A stretch of DNA of 64,000 bases from Comamonas koreensis (GTDB lineage: Bacteria > Pseudomonadota > Gammaproteobacteria > Burkholderiales > Burkholderiaceae_C), in NCBI RefSeq assembly GCF_021026195.1, contig NZ_JAJNCT010000003.1:186001-250000 (forward strand), written 5' to 3'. Positions 40,041 to 51,913 of this stretch are shown here, piece after piece. Position 1 is the first letter of the stretch. Each line of letters opens with the position of its first letter. The translations under genes and the position numbers were made by a program. The notes under the pieces are model-generated. The model searched no databases. It saw only the letters and a list, made by a program, of their open reading frames with translations, and was not told where the DNA came from.

Positions 40041-40349
40041 TCAGCGCAATACTTTGAGGCGAATGTCAGCTGTAGGGTAGCCTTTGACGCGCAGATGGGC
40101 TGCCATCGCCGGCAGCAGCTGCTTCATCTTGGCGGCGCAGGCATTGTTGGCCACCAGCAGGCACCACTGGTCGCCGTCGATGGGTCCGGGCTTGATCGAG
40201 GCGCGCAGCATCGGCGGGATCAGCGGCTCCACCAGCTTGAAGCGGGTGGCAGACTCCCGCGTCAAAGCCACCAGGCTCGCCAACGTGGGCGCCTCGCTCG
40301 CGGCTTGTTCTACGGTGACGGCAAAATGCCGGCGTTGGGGCTGGATCAT
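40041..40349 (-). CDS. DUF721 (DciA-like) protein
   Basis: A 102-residue small basic protein with the DUF721 pattern: LVEPLIPPMLRASIKPGPIDG, then CLLVANNACAAKMKQLLP and VKGYPTADIRLKVL. DUF721 includes DciA, a helicase loader/operator used by bacteria lacking DnaC, and is commonly next to secA in proteobacteria. It is divergent from secA across about 240 bp. Shorter than many DciA proteins, so the exact role is an inference. Confidence 0.8.
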   Translation of the reverse strand: MIQPQRRHFAVTVEQAASEAPTLASLVALTRESATRFKLVEPLIPPMLRASIKPGPIDGDQWCLLVANNACAAKMKQLLPAMAAHLRVKGYPTADIRLKVLR

Positions 40350-40591
40350 GGCTGGATCAGGGCTGGAAAGAGGGCGTCAGGGGCAGGCCAGGGGCGATAG
40401 CCATACATTGCAATGCACCTGCCACAACGCATTCTATTCAGGGTTGTAGAATGTTTTATTCGGCAGGCCTCGTTCCCGGTATTGAAGCCGGGGTCATTGC
40501 CTCCATCTGACACAACACTAATCACTAGGAATTCCGGTCGCATGGCAGGGGTGGACGAGAGTGCACTCCCTGGTTGTGTGGTTCTGTTCGC
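40350..40591. promoter_or_regulatory. divergent DUF721/secA intergenic region
   Basis: About 240 bp holding an inverted repeat CATTCTA (40430-40436) / TAGAATG (40447-40453) near the middle; each arm can act as a -10-like element (TAGAAT) on its own strand. No small secretion-monitor (secM-like) gene is seen. It probably holds both promoters. Confidence 0.4.
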
Positions 40592-43330
<2,739 letters not shown>

Positions 43331-43350
43331 TTACCGGATTGCTTCACCAC

Positions 43351-43386
43351 AACGGGCTTTGACTGGTTCATCGCCCGTTTTTTTCA
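43351..43386 (+). terminator. intrinsic terminator after secA
   Basis: AACGGGC / GCCCGTT with a 15-nt loop and a run of T residues ending about 25 bp before the argJ start. Confidence 0.88.
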
Positions 43387-43408
43387 TGGTTCCAAGGAAA
43401 AGACTGAT

Positions 43409-44641
43409 ATGCCCGTCAATTTGAAAGCCCCAGTAGCGCAGGACCTGGCTCCTGTCGCCGGTATTCGCATTGGTGTGACGGAGGCCGGCGTGCGCAAGGC
43501 CAACCGAAAGGATGTGACGGTGTTCTTGCTGGACGAAGGCAGCCATGTCGCTGGCGTGTTCACCAAGAACCGCTTTTGCGCCGCGCCCGTGCAGATCTGC
43601 CGTGAGCACCTGGCCAGCCACAGCCAGTCCATCCGCGCCATTGTCATCAACACCGGCAATGCCAATGCCGGCACCGGTGCCGATGGCTTGGCCCGTGCCC
43701 ACGCCACCTGCGATGCGCTGGCCGGTCTGCTGAAGATCAATGCCCAGCAAGTGCTGCCGTTCTCGACCGGCGTGATCATGGAGCCGCTGCCGGTGGACCG
43801 CATCACCGCAGGCCTGCCTGCAGCGATTGCCGATGCGCAACCGGGCCACTGGGCCAAGGCGGCCGAAGGCATCATGACCACCGACACCTTGCCCAAGGCG
43901 TTCTCCGCCTCGGCCACCGTGGCTGGCAAGACGGTGCAAGTCACCGGCATCAGCAAGGGCGCGGGCATGATCCGCCCCAATATGGCGACCATGCTGAGCT
44001 TTCTGGGCACCGACGCGGCCATCAGCCCTGAGCTGATGCCTGCCCTGGCCAAAACCCTGGCTGACCAGTCTTTCAACCGCATTACGATCGATGGTGACAC
44101 CTCGACCAATGACTCCTTTGTCGTGGTCGCCACCAACCAGGCGGGCAATGCCCCCATCACCGACTGGAACACCGCCGACGGCCAGGCCCTGATGGCCGCG
44201 CTGCGCGAAGTGGCTCAGAAGCTGGCGCAGGCGATTGTGCGCGACGGTGAAGGTGCCACCAAGTTCATCCAGATCGAGGTCGAGCAAGGCCGTACCGAAG
44301 AAGAATGCCGCCTGGTGGCCTATGCGATTGCGCATTCGCCGCTGGTGAAAACCGCCTTCTTCGCGAGCGACCCCAACCTGGGCCGCATTCTGGCCGCTGT
44401 GGGCTACGCCGGTATCGACGACCTGGATCAGACCCAGATCGAGCTCTACCTGGACGATGTGCATGTCGCCACCAAGGGCGGCCGCAACCCGTCCTACCAG
44501 GAGGCCGATGGCCAGCGCGTCATGAAGCAGCAAGAGATTGTGGTGCGCGTGCAGCTGGGCCGTGGCAGCGCATCCACCCAGCTGTGGACCTGCGACCTGA
44601 GCCACGACTATGTGAGCATCAACGCGGACTACCGCTCCTGA
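43409..44641 (+). CDS. argJ: bifunctional ornithine acetyltransferase/N-acetylglutamate synthase
   Basis: A 410-residue ArgJ that recycles the acetyl group from N-acetylornithine to glutamate in arginine synthesis. The self-cleavage region is [22 protein letters not shown] (split threonine in MATML). Other family parts are [23 protein letters not shown] and [11 protein letters not shown], and the C-terminus ends SADYRS-like (NADYRS). Bifunctionality is inferred from the family; a separate ArgA would make it monofunctional. Confidence 0.96.
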   Translation: MPVNLKAPVAQDLAPVAGIRIGVTEAGVRKANRKDVTVFLLDEGSHVAGVFTKNRFCAAPVQICREHLASHSQSIRAIVINTGNANAGTGADGLARAHATCDALAGLLKINAQQVLPFSTGVIMEPLPVDRITAGLPAAIADAQPGHWAKAAEGIMTTDTLPKAFSASATVAGKTVQVTGISKGAGMIRPNMATMLSFLGTDAAISPELMPALAKTLADQSFNRITIDGDTSTNDSFVVVATNQAGNAPITDWNTADGQALMAALREVAQKLAQAIVRDGEGATKFIQIEVEQGRTEEECRLVAYAIAHSPLVKTAFFASDPNLGRILAAVGYAGIDDLDQTQIELYLDDVHVATKGGRNPSYQEADGQRVMKQQEIVVRVQLGRGSASTQLWTCDLSHDYVSINADYRS

Positions 44642-44725
44642 TACCACTCGGCCAGCGCACCGGGCTGCCCAAGGCTGGGCAGGTGCCGGCCCCGCTGGCC
44701 TTTCAACCTTGTGCGTCTGGATACC

Positions 44726-45682
44726 ATGACCGAGTCTTCCAACTCCCCTTTTTCTCCGCTTGAGCGCCTGGTGCAGCGCGCCGAGCAGCTGATGCAGCGC
44801 ATCGAGTCCGTTCTGCCCCAGGCGCTGCAGGCGCCGGCTGACTGGAGCGATGCCATTGCCTGGCGCTACCGCAAGCGGGCCAATGGCTGTGGCGTGCTGG
44901 AGCCGGTGCGCCATGTGGGGGCCATGTCCCTGTCGGATCTGCAGAACATCGACGGGCAAAAAGAGAAGATTGCGCGCAACACTGAGCAGTTTGTGCGAGG
45001 CAGCACCGCCAACAACGCGCTGCTGACAGGCGCGCGCGGTACCGGCAAATCGTCCCTGATCCGCGCCTGCCTGCATGCCTATGCGCCCCAGGGCCTACGC
45101 TTGATCGAGGTGGACAAGGCGGATCTCACCGACCTGCCTGATATCGTCGATGTGGTGGCGGGCCGACCCGAAAAATTCATCATCTACTGCGATGACCTGA
45201 GCTTTGAAGAGGGCGAGCCCGGCTATAAGGCGATGAAGTCGATCCTGGATGGCTCCGTGTCTGCCGCGACCCCGAATGTGCTGGTCTATGCGACCAGCAA
45301 CCGCCGCCATCTGTTGCCCGAGTACATGACCGACAACCTGGCCCAGCAAAAGGGCGAGAACGGTGAGATCCACCCCGGCGAAGTGGTGGAAGAGAAGATT
45401 TCGCTGTCCGAGCGCTTTGGCCTGTGGGTAAGCTTTTACCCGTTCAGCCAGGACGAGTACCTGCGCGTGGTGGGCCAGTGGCTGTCTGCGCTGGGTGTGG
45501 CCGAGGCCGATATCGAGGCCGCGAGGCCCGAGGCGCTGGTCTGGGCGCTGGAGCGCGGATCGCGCAGCGGCCGGGTGGCCCACCAGTTTGCCCGCGATTG
45601 GGCGGGCCGCAGCCACCGCGAAGTGCAGGACCGCCAGAAAATTGCCGATGTGGCCGACCTGGGCGAAGAGGCCCAGGATTGA
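44726..45682 (+). CDS. DUF815 AAA-type ATPase
   Basis: A 318-residue ATPase of the DUF815 family. Walker A is GARGTGKSSLIRA (about residues 100-112) and Walker B is in FIIYCDDLSFEEGEPGYKAMKSILDG, with sensor region VLVYATSNRRHLLPEYM. These proteins are widespread in beta-proteobacteria, next to argJ or nudix genes, and have no firm function. The ATG at 44726 is chosen; GTG at 44711 would add five residues. It lies between argJ and the Nudix gene, all in one direction. Confidence 0.88.
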   Translation: MTESSNSPFSPLERLVQRAEQLMQRIESVLPQALQAPADWSDAIAWRYRKRANGCGVLEPVRHVGAMSLSDLQNIDGQKEKIARNTEQFVRGSTANNALLTGARGTGKSSLIRACLHAYAPQGLRLIEVDKADLTDLPDIVDVVAGRPEKFIIYCDDLSFEEGEPGYKAMKSILDGSVSAATPNVLVYATSNRRHLLPEYMTDNLAQQKGENGEIHPGEVVEEKISLSERFGLWVSFYPFSQDEYLRVVGQWLSALGVAEADIEAARPEALVWALERGSRSGRVAHQFARDWAGRSHREVQDRQKIADVADLGEEAQD

Positions 45683-45717
45683 AGAAACCGGGCTGCCCGT
45701 GCAACCCATGAAGACCT

Positions 45718-46191
45718 ATGAGCCAGACTGATACCACCGAGACCCGCAGCCATACCGAAGTGGCTGTGGGCGTGCTGATCCGCGAAAGCGACAATGCGCT
45801 ACTGATAACCAGCCGCCCGCTGGGCAAGCCCCGCGCGGGCTGGTGGGAGTTTCCCGGCGGCAAGCTGGAGGCAGGCGAGACCGTGGAAGAGGCGCTGCGC
45901 CGCGAGCTGGTCGAAGAGCTTGGCATCCGCATCGACAACTGCATCGCCTGGAAAGTGACCGAGCACGACTACAGCCATGCGCTGGTGCGCTTGCACTGGT
46001 GCAAGGTGACGCAGTGGTCGGGTGATTTCGAGATGCGTGAAGGCCAGCAGATGTCCTGGCAGCAACTGCCGCTGACGGTGAGCCCGGTGCTGGAGGGCTC
46101 TTTCCCCGTGCTGCAATGGCTGAGCGAGGAGCGGGGCCTGTCTTTTGACCCAGCGACCTATATCCAGGCGGCAGAAGCTGCGGTGAAATAA
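45718..46191 (+). CDS. Nudix hydrolase, MutT-like (8-oxo-dGTP diphosphatase)
   Basis: A 157-residue Nudix protein. The Nudix box runs through PGGKLEAGETVEEAL and RRELVEELGI (about residues 43-68), with all catalytic glutamates. The N-terminal TEVAVGVLIRESDNALLITSRPLGKPRAGWWEFPGG resembles MutT, which clears 8-oxo-dGTP to prevent mutation. The C-terminal half is typical for beta-proteobacterial MutT, and no second domain is present. It starts 35 bp after the DUF815 gene. Confidence 0.88.
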   Translation: MSQTDTTETRSHTEVAVGVLIRESDNALLITSRPLGKPRAGWWEFPGGKLEAGETVEEALRRELVEELGIRIDNCIAWKVTEHDYSHALVRLHWCKVTQWSGDFEMREGQQMSWQQLPLTVSPVLEGSFPVLQWLSEERGLSFDPATYIQAAEAAVK

Positions 46192-46193
46192 GC

Positions 46194-46222
46194 AAAGGCA
46201 GCACCACTAGGTGCTGCCTTTT
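46194..46222. terminator. intrinsic terminator after the Nudix gene
   Basis: AAAGGCAGCACC / GGTGCTGCCTTT around an ACTA loop, followed by TCT. The A-tract on the other side lets it also serve yacG on the minus strand. Confidence 0.9.
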
Positions 46223-46240
46223 CTACAGGTTGGGGGGCGC

Positions 46241-46453
46241 TCAGTCTTCCAGGCGGGGATCGCCGTAGGGCTGGTCCTGTGGTGGCGACTGTGCCGGCAC
46301 CCGAAAATCCTCATTGCCCCAGGCGCCCAGGTCAATCAGCTTGCAGCGCTCGCTGCAAAAAGGGCGAAACCGGTTGCTGCGTTCAAAGCTGGAGGGGCCG
46401 CCACACTGGGGGCATTGGATGTTGGGGAGCGCGTTGTCTGCGGAAGAACTCAT
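46241..46453 (-). CDS. yacG: DNA gyrase inhibitor YacG
   Basis: A 70-residue zinc protein. The four cysteines lie in CPQCGG and FCSERCKLIDLGAW, the YacG signature. It binds GyrB and limits gyrase in E. coli. The tail is acidic and Pro-rich. It is last in the pilB-C-D-coaE-zapD-yacG minus-strand run. Confidence 0.92.
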   Translation of the reverse strand: MSSSADNALPNIQCPQCGGPSSFERSNRFRPFCSERCKLIDLGAWGNEDFRVPAQSPPQDQPYGDPRLED

Positions 46454-46507
46454 CCAAGCATTGTAGGGCGGCTCGCCTTGCCAGCCGATTCCCAGGCGTT
46501 TAGCCGA

Positions 46508-47263
46508 TCAAGCGCAAAGCACCATCTCGTACTGGCCATCCTGCGTGGTCAAGCCCAGCTGGCCGCTTTCAGTCTTTTGCAGCATGCGTATCGAGATCAT
46601 CAGGCGGTTGCCGCTGATCTCGGGCACCAGGTTGGAGCTCGGATCGATCTTGAGGCGCAGCAGCTGGTAGATGCGGCCCTGGGGCAGGTTCTGCTGGAAC
46701 TGGCCACGCGCGGTCGCAATGCGCTGCGGTGCACCGGCATCGCGGAAGAGCCGCAACAGCAAGATCAGGGCGCTGGCCAGTGGCGCAAAGCAGGCCGTCC
46801 AGCCTTGCAGATCGGCGCGGCGGCTGTGGCTGTCGGCATGCAGCCAAGCATGGTAGCTGGGAAGGTCGAAGGTACAGGTGCCGCCAGGGATACCGGTGCG
46901 GTTGCGGATGGCCATCAGCCATTCATTCTCGATCAGCAGCTGGCTGGGCTTGCCATTTTGGGCACGCAACTCGCTATGGGCGGCGTCGATCTGGCCAATT
47001 ACCTTGTCCAGCATGTCGACGGCGATCATCGGGTTGTCGCGGTAGGCATTGAACTGCTGGCGCTGGCGCTCCAGGTCCTTGAGCAGGTCGGTCTTGAGAT
47101 CGCTGCGTGAGGCCACGTCCATTACCTCGAACAAGGTGGTAATGGCAAAATGGTGGTCGATGTCCGTGTCCCGCTGCAGGAGTACGTCAAGCCGGCGCAG
47201 CAAATACTCCAGGCGGAGGTAGGCTCGCACACGTTCGTTGAAGGGGTACTCGTAAGTTATCAC
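46508..47263 (-). CDS. zapD: cell division protein ZapD
   Basis: A 251-residue ZapD, which cross-links FtsZ filaments at mid-cell. The N-terminus ITYEYPFNERVRAYLRLEYLL is the family signature, with the C-terminal beta domain containing GTCTFDLPSYHAWLH and GNRLMISIRML. Its stop lies 54 bp before yacG, and it starts 3 bp after the coaE stop, so it should be cotranscribed. Confidence 0.95.
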   Translation of the reverse strand: MITYEYPFNERVRAYLRLEYLLRRLDVLLQRDTDIDHHFAITTLFEVMDVASRSDLKTDLLKDLERQRQQFNAYRDNPMIAVDMLDKVIGQIDAAHSELRAQNGKPSQLLIENEWLMAIRNRTGIPGGTCTFDLPSYHAWLHADSHSRRADLQGWTACFAPLASALILLLRLFRDAGAPQRIATARGQFQQNLPQGRIYQLLRLKIDPSSNLVPEISGNRLMISIRMLQKTESGQLGLTTQDGQYEMVLCA

Positions 47264-47266
47264 GGA

Positions 47267-47896
47267 TCAATCGGGCTGCAGAAGGCGGTAGTTGGCTATC
47301 AATTCATTGTATAGGTCGAATACGGCCTCGCCTAGCGCTTGTAACGACAGCGTTTCATTCCACAGCACCCAATCCGCCTTGCGCAGGCGTTGCAGGCGGC
47401 TGGCTTGCTGGGCCATGATGGCCTCAATCGCCGCCTGCGTCAGCTGGTTGCGCTGCTGCACTCTGGCGATTTGCGTGCTTTCCTGGCAATCGACCACGAT
47501 GACCTGGTCCAGGCGCGGGCTCCATTGGCTGGACTCCGCCAGCAGCGGTATATCAAAGATCACCAGCGGCGCATCGGTGGCGCTGCAGGCATGTTGGTAC
47601 TGCTGGTCGATCTGTTGGCGAATGAGCGGATGCAGGATGCCTTCAAGCCGGGCCTTGTAGGCCGGATCGCGAAAAGCGGCCTCCCGCATCTGCGCGCGAT
47701 CCAGTGCGCCATCCGCATTGATAAAGTGCGCCCCCATCTGCGCCGCAATGGGGGCGATGGCCGCGCCGCCCGGCAGCGTGAGCTCACGGGCGATGCGGTC
47801 GGCATCGATCACATAGCAGCCCCATTGGGCAAAGCCTTGGGCGACGGTGCTTTTGCCGCTGCCAATGCCCCCGGTGACCCCAATGCGCGGGCGCAT
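47267..47896 (-). CDS. coaE: dephospho-CoA kinase
   Basis: A 209-residue kinase for the last step of coenzyme A synthesis. The P-loop is GVTGGIGSGKST (about residues 6-17), with FDIPLLAES and VIVVDC strands as in the family. The start at 47896 gives MRPRIGVTGG and sits one base after the pilD stop. A start at 47923 would lie inside pilD and give a non-family N-terminus. Confidence 0.95.
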   Translation of the reverse strand: MRPRIGVTGGIGSGKSTVAQGFAQWGCYVIDADRIARELTLPGGAAIAPIAAQMGAHFINADGALDRAQMREAAFRDPAYKARLEGILHPLIRQQIDQQYQHACSATDAPLVIFDIPLLAESSQWSPRLDQVIVVDCQESTQIARVQQRNQLTQAAIEAIMAQQASRLQRLRKADWVLWNETLSLQALGEAVFDLYNELIANYRLLQPD

Positions 47897-47897
47897 A

Positions 47898-48773
47898 TCA
47901 GGGCTGCAGCAAGCGGTCGACAATGCCGGTGCCGAACCACATCACCAAGAAGCCAGCGCCGGCAAGAAAGGGGCCAAAGGGGATATAGCCGCCTTCGCGC
48001 AGGTTGGAGAAGATCTTCATTGCGATACCGATGACTGCGCCTACGACGGAGGAAAACAGGGCAATAGGTATCAGCGCCTGCCAGCCAAACCAGGCGCCCA
48101 GCGCCGCCAGCAGCTTGAAGTCCCCATAGCCCATGCCTTCCTTACCCGTCAGCAGCTTGAAGGCCCAGTAAATCAGCCAGAGAGACAGGTAGCCAATGGC
48201 GGCACCAAACAGCGAGGCTTTGAGGGGTACTTCAATCCAGCCCATCGCACTGGCCAGCAGGCCAGCCCATAGCAGCGGCAAGGTCAGGTTATCGGGGAGC
48301 AGGGTGGTGTCCCAGTCAATCAGCGCTGCCGTCAGCAGCATGGATGCAAAAAAGCACCAGGCCAAGCCTGTAGGGCCCAGGCCCCAGCGGTGTATGCAAT
48401 AGGCCCAAAGCAGGCTGTTGGCAATTTCGACCGCCGGATATCGGGCAGAGATACGGGTGCTGCATTGGCTGCAACGCCCGCGCAGGAACAGCCAGCTGAT
48501 GACCGGCACGTTCTCGTACCAGCGGATCTGGTGGCTGCAATGCGGGCAGCGCGAAGCGGGCGTCCAAAGGTTAAAACGGTCTGCTTTGGGCTCAGTCGTA
48601 TGTGCTGCTTCTGCTGTCTGTGCGCTATCCGTAGCTGCCAACATATCCTGGGCATCGCGCCGCCATTGGCGCTCCAGCATCAGCGGCAGGCGGTGTACCA
48701 CCACATTCAAAAAGCTGCCAACCAGCAGGCCCAGCAGGGCAAACAGCCCTGTGTTCAATTGCGCTTCTGACAT
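47898..48773 (-). CDS. pilD: type IV prepilin peptidase/N-methyltransferase
   Basis: A 291-residue inner-membrane aspartic protease that cuts and N-methylates prepilins. The cytoplasmic zinc-like cysteine pairs are CPHCSHQ and CSQCSTR, and the two catalytic aspartates are in ALIDWDTTLLPD and GMGYGDFKLLAALGAW. The N-terminal insertion around 35-55 (Ala/Thr-rich) is a little longer than usual. Two bases separate it from pilC. Confidence 0.95.
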   Translation of the reverse strand: MSEAQLNTGLFALLGLLVGSFLNVVVHRLPLMLERQWRRDAQDMLAATDSAQTAEAAHTTEPKADRFNLWTPASRCPHCSHQIRWYENVPVISWLFLRGRCSQCSTRISARYPAVEIANSLLWAYCIHRWGLGPTGLAWCFFASMLLTAALIDWDTTLLPDNLTLPLLWAGLLASAMGWIEVPLKASLFGAAIGYLSLWLIYWAFKLLTGKEGMGYGDFKLLAALGAWFGWQALIPIALFSSVVGAVIGIAMKIFSNLREGGYIPFGPFLAGAGFLVMWFGTGIVDRLLQP

Positions 48774-48775
48774 GC

Positions 48776-49996
48776 TTACACCACCTGACCCAGCTTGAAG
48801 ATCGGCAGGTACATCGACACCACAATACCGCCGATGATGGTACCCAGAAACACAATGATGATGGGTTCCATCAGGCTGGACAGGCCTGCAACGGCCTCGT
48901 CCACCTCCGCTTCGTAAAAGTCTGCCGCCTTGCCCAGCATGTGGTCGATCGATCCGGATTCCTCACCGATCGCACACATCTGCAGCACCATCGAAGGAAA
49001 CACATGGGCATCCGACATGGCCACCGTCAGGCTGGTACCGGTGGATACTTGTGCCTGGATTTTCTCGGTGGCCACCGCAAATACGGCATTGCCAGAAGCG
49101 CCGCCTACCGAATCAAGTGCTTCCACTAAGGGCACACCAGCGGCAAACATCGTCGACAAGGTGCGGGTCCAGCGCGCCACGCAGGATTTTTCAATCAAGG
49201 GGCCAAAGATGGGTACCTTCAGCAACCAACGGTCCATCGTGCGTTGCATTTTCTCGCTGCGCTTCCAGGCCTGCAAAAAGAAGTAGATGCTGCCGCCAAT
49301 TCCAAAAAAGATCAGGTACCAATAGGCTACAAAGAACTCACTGACGGCCATCACAACCAAGGTTGGGCCGGGTAGGTCCGCGCCAAATGAGGTAAACACC
49401 TCCTTGAAAGCCGGAATCACGAAGATCATGATGATGGCCACGACCACAAAGGCCACGATGATCACCGAGGTGGGGTACATCAGCGCTGAACGGATCTTGC
49501 TCTTGATGGCCTCGGTCTTTTCCATGTAGACGGCGAGGCGGTCCAGCAGGCCTTCCAGAATACCAGCGGCTTCACCGGCTTCGACCAGGTTGCAGTAAAG
49601 CGCATTGAAGTACATCGGGTGGCGGCGGAAGGCCGTGCTCAGCGATGAGCCCGATTCCACATCGCTGCGCACTTCGTTGAGCAGCTTGGTCACGCTGGGG
49701 TTGGTGCTGCCCCGGCCGACGATGTCAAAAGCCTGCAGCAAGGGCACACCGGCCTTCATCATCGTCGCCAGCTGGCGCGTGAACAGGGCGATGTCCTTGG
49801 GCTTGATGCGCTTGCCTGAGCGCATGCGCCGCTTTTTGATCTTGGACGGCAAGATGCCCTGCCGCCGCAAGGATGCGATGACCTGGTTTTCTCCGCCCGC
49901 GCGGGATTCGCCGCGCACGATCTTGCCGTTGCGGTCCTTGCCTTCCCACTCATAAACGGCTTCGTTCGATGTTTTCTTATTGACTGTGGTTGCCAT
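48776..49996 (-). CDS. pilC: type IV pilus inner-membrane platform protein
   Basis: A 406-residue GspF/PilC-family protein with two homologous halves, each with a hydrophobic helix pair. Family features are FTRQLATMMKAGVPLLQAFDIV in the first half and RTLSTMFAAGVPLVEALDSVG in the second, and a C-terminal PIIIVFLGTIIGGIVVSMYLPIF. It joins the PilB motor to pilus assembly. It follows pilB by 20 bp. No pilin gene is present in this window. Confidence 0.96.
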   Translation of the reverse strand: MATTVNKKTSNEAVYEWEGKDRNGKIVRGESRAGGENQVIASLRRQGILPSKIKKRRMRSGKRIKPKDIALFTRQLATMMKAGVPLLQAFDIVGRGSTNPSVTKLLNEVRSDVESGSSLSTAFRRHPMYFNALYCNLVEAGEAAGILEGLLDRLAVYMEKTEAIKSKIRSALMYPTSVIIVAFVVVAIIMIFVIPAFKEVFTSFGADLPGPTLVVMAVSEFFVAYWYLIFFGIGGSIYFFLQAWKRSEKMQRTMDRWLLKVPIFGPLIEKSCVARWTRTLSTMFAAGVPLVEALDSVGGASGNAVFAVATEKIQAQVSTGTSLTVAMSDAHVFPSMVLQMCAIGEESGSIDHMLGKAADFYEAEVDEAVAGLSSLMEPIIIVFLGTIIGGIVVSMYLPIFKLGQVV

Positions 49997-50016
49997 TTAT
50001 CCCTGCCCTCATTGCT

Positions 50017-51750
50017 TTATTCGTTGGTGACGGCTAAGACCTCTTCGAGTGAGGTCAGTCCCTTTTTGACTTTGTGCAGACCTGATGCGCGCAAGGAGCG
50101 GACATTTTCTATGTCGGCTTGCTCCGCAATTTCCAGTGCGCTGCCATCGCGCAAGATGATGCGCTGTGTATCTTCGGAGATGGGCATCACCTGGTAGATG
50201 CCCAAGCGGCCCTTGTAGCCGTTGTTGCAGGCATCGCAACCGACGGGCTCATAGGGCATCCAGGTGCCGTCCAGATCTTCTTCCTTGAAACCGGCTTCCA
50301 GCAGCGCCTCATGGGGGATTTCGGTCGGCCGCTTGCAGATGGGGCAGAGCTTGCGTGCCAGTCGCTGCGCGGTGATCAGGATCACGCTGGAGGCAATATT
50401 GAATGGCGCAATCCCCATATTGCGCATACGCGTCAAGGTCGTGGGTGCGTCGTTGGTATGCAAAGTCGACAGCACCAAGTGGCCCGTTTGCGCGGCCTTG
50501 ATCGCAATGTCGGCCGTTTCCAAATCCCGGATTTCACCAACCATGATAATGTCGGGATCCTGGCGCAGAAACGATTTGAGCGCCGTCGCAAAGGTCAGTC
50601 CGGCCTTTTCATTGACGTTGACCTGGTTGACCCCGGGCAGGTTGATTTCCGAGGGGTCTTCCGCCGTCGCGATATTGACCGCTGGCGTGTTCAGAATGTT
50701 CAGGCAGGTATAGAGCGACACGGTCTTGCCCGAGCCCGTGGGCCCGGTGACCAGAATCATGCCGTATGGCCGCTTGATGGCACTGAGCAGGCGCTCCTTC
50801 TCTTCCGGCTCATAGCCCAGCGCATCAATCCCGAGCTTGGCGCTGCTTGGATCCAGAATACGGATAACGATCTTTTCACCAAACAAGGTGGGCAGGGTGC
50901 TGACCCGGAAGTCGATCACCCGGTCAGCGCCGATCTTGAGCTTCATGCGGCCATCCTGCGGCACGCGCTTTTCCGAGATGTCCAGGCGCGAGATCACCTT
51001 GATGCGCGATGCCAGCTTGTCCTTGATGCCCGGGGGAGGGGACGCAATTTCGCGCAGCTCGCCGTCAATGCGAAAGCGGATGCGGTACTGGTGTTCGTAG
51101 GGTTCGAAGTGCAGGTCCGATGCGCGCATATTGAATGCATCGATCAGCATCTTCTGCAGGAACTTAACGATGGGCGCGTCTTCGACCTCGTCTCCGTCAC
51201 TGCTGGAGCTCTCAGTGTTCACCGACTCGTCATCAATCTCGAATTCGTTGAGATTGACATCGCCAGTGATCATGTCCTGGATACTGTCACCGCCCTTTTT
51301 CGCCACCGTTTCCAGTGCCTTGGCCAGCTTGGCATGCTCGGCGATCACCCAGTCCACGCTCAGCTGGGTGGAGAATTTGATTTGCTCAGCTACAGAGTGG
51401 TCGGTGGGGTCCGATGTGACGACCACCAGCCGGTTGCCACGCTTGGCCAGCGGAATGATCTTGTTGCTCAGGGCCAGCTTGTTATCGAGCAGACCGCCGG
51501 ACAGGCGGGTCAGATCGATGGCATCGAGATCGACCAGGGGGGCGCCATAGACGGTAGAGATGATGCTGGCCACATCGCTGCCAGAGACAGCTCCGCTGGC
51601 CACCAGCTCGCCAATGAAGCTGTTCTTGCTCTTGAGACTTGTCGCATACAGCGCCTCTGCCTTGGCAACAGGAAGCTTTCCACTGGCCACCAGCGCTCTG
51701 GCGATACCGGGAAGGGCGACGGCTTTTTGGGGGGTGTTGATGTCAGGCAT
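50017..51750 (-). CDS. pilB: type IV pilus assembly ATPase
   Basis: A 577-residue secretion ATPase powering pilus extension. It has Walker A GPTGSGKTVSLYTCL, Asp box ATAEDPSEINLPGVNQ, Walker B DPDIIMVGEIRDLETADIAI, and a tetracysteine zinc site in CPICKRP and GCDACNNGYKGR. The N-terminal MshE-like region that may bind c-di-GMP covers about residues 1-150. The start at 51750 (MPDINTPQKAV) is preferred; a frame from 51837 adds 29 residues without family support. Confidence 0.96.
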   Translation of the reverse strand: MPDINTPQKAVALPGIARALVASGKLPVAKAEALYATSLKSKNSFIGELVASGAVSGSDVASIISTVYGAPLVDLDAIDLTRLSGGLLDNKLALSNKIIPLAKRGNRLVVVTSDPTDHSVAEQIKFSTQLSVDWVIAEHAKLAKALETVAKKGGDSIQDMITGDVNLNEFEIDDESVNTESSSSDGDEVEDAPIVKFLQKMLIDAFNMRASDLHFEPYEHQYRIRFRIDGELREIASPPPGIKDKLASRIKVISRLDISEKRVPQDGRMKLKIGADRVIDFRVSTLPTLFGEKIVIRILDPSSAKLGIDALGYEPEEKERLLSAIKRPYGMILVTGPTGSGKTVSLYTCLNILNTPAVNIATAEDPSEINLPGVNQVNVNEKAGLTFATALKSFLRQDPDIIMVGEIRDLETADIAIKAAQTGHLVLSTLHTNDAPTTLTRMRNMGIAPFNIASSVILITAQRLARKLCPICKRPTEIPHEALLEAGFKEEDLDGTWMPYEPVGCDACNNGYKGRLGIYQVMPISEDTQRIILRDGSALEIAEQADIENVRSLRASGLHKVKKGLTSLEEVLAVTNE

Positions 51751-51913
51751 GTAAAGGGAGACGCCTATCGTCGATAGCCTCGCTGCGTAGTCCGGCAAAC
51801 TGTAGCAGTTGTTCGGAGATTTAACAAAGAAATGCACCCGGCAGGTCGCGCCACTGCAGTGGATCTGCGACAGTCTGCAAGATGCGCTCAGCCATCCACA
51901 CCTGCGTCCTGCC

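Noticed and set aside
46508-51750. Missing pilin gene next to pilB-pilC-pilD as an anomaly
   Set aside because: In many beta-proteobacteria the major pilin gene lies elsewhere, so its absence here is not surprising.
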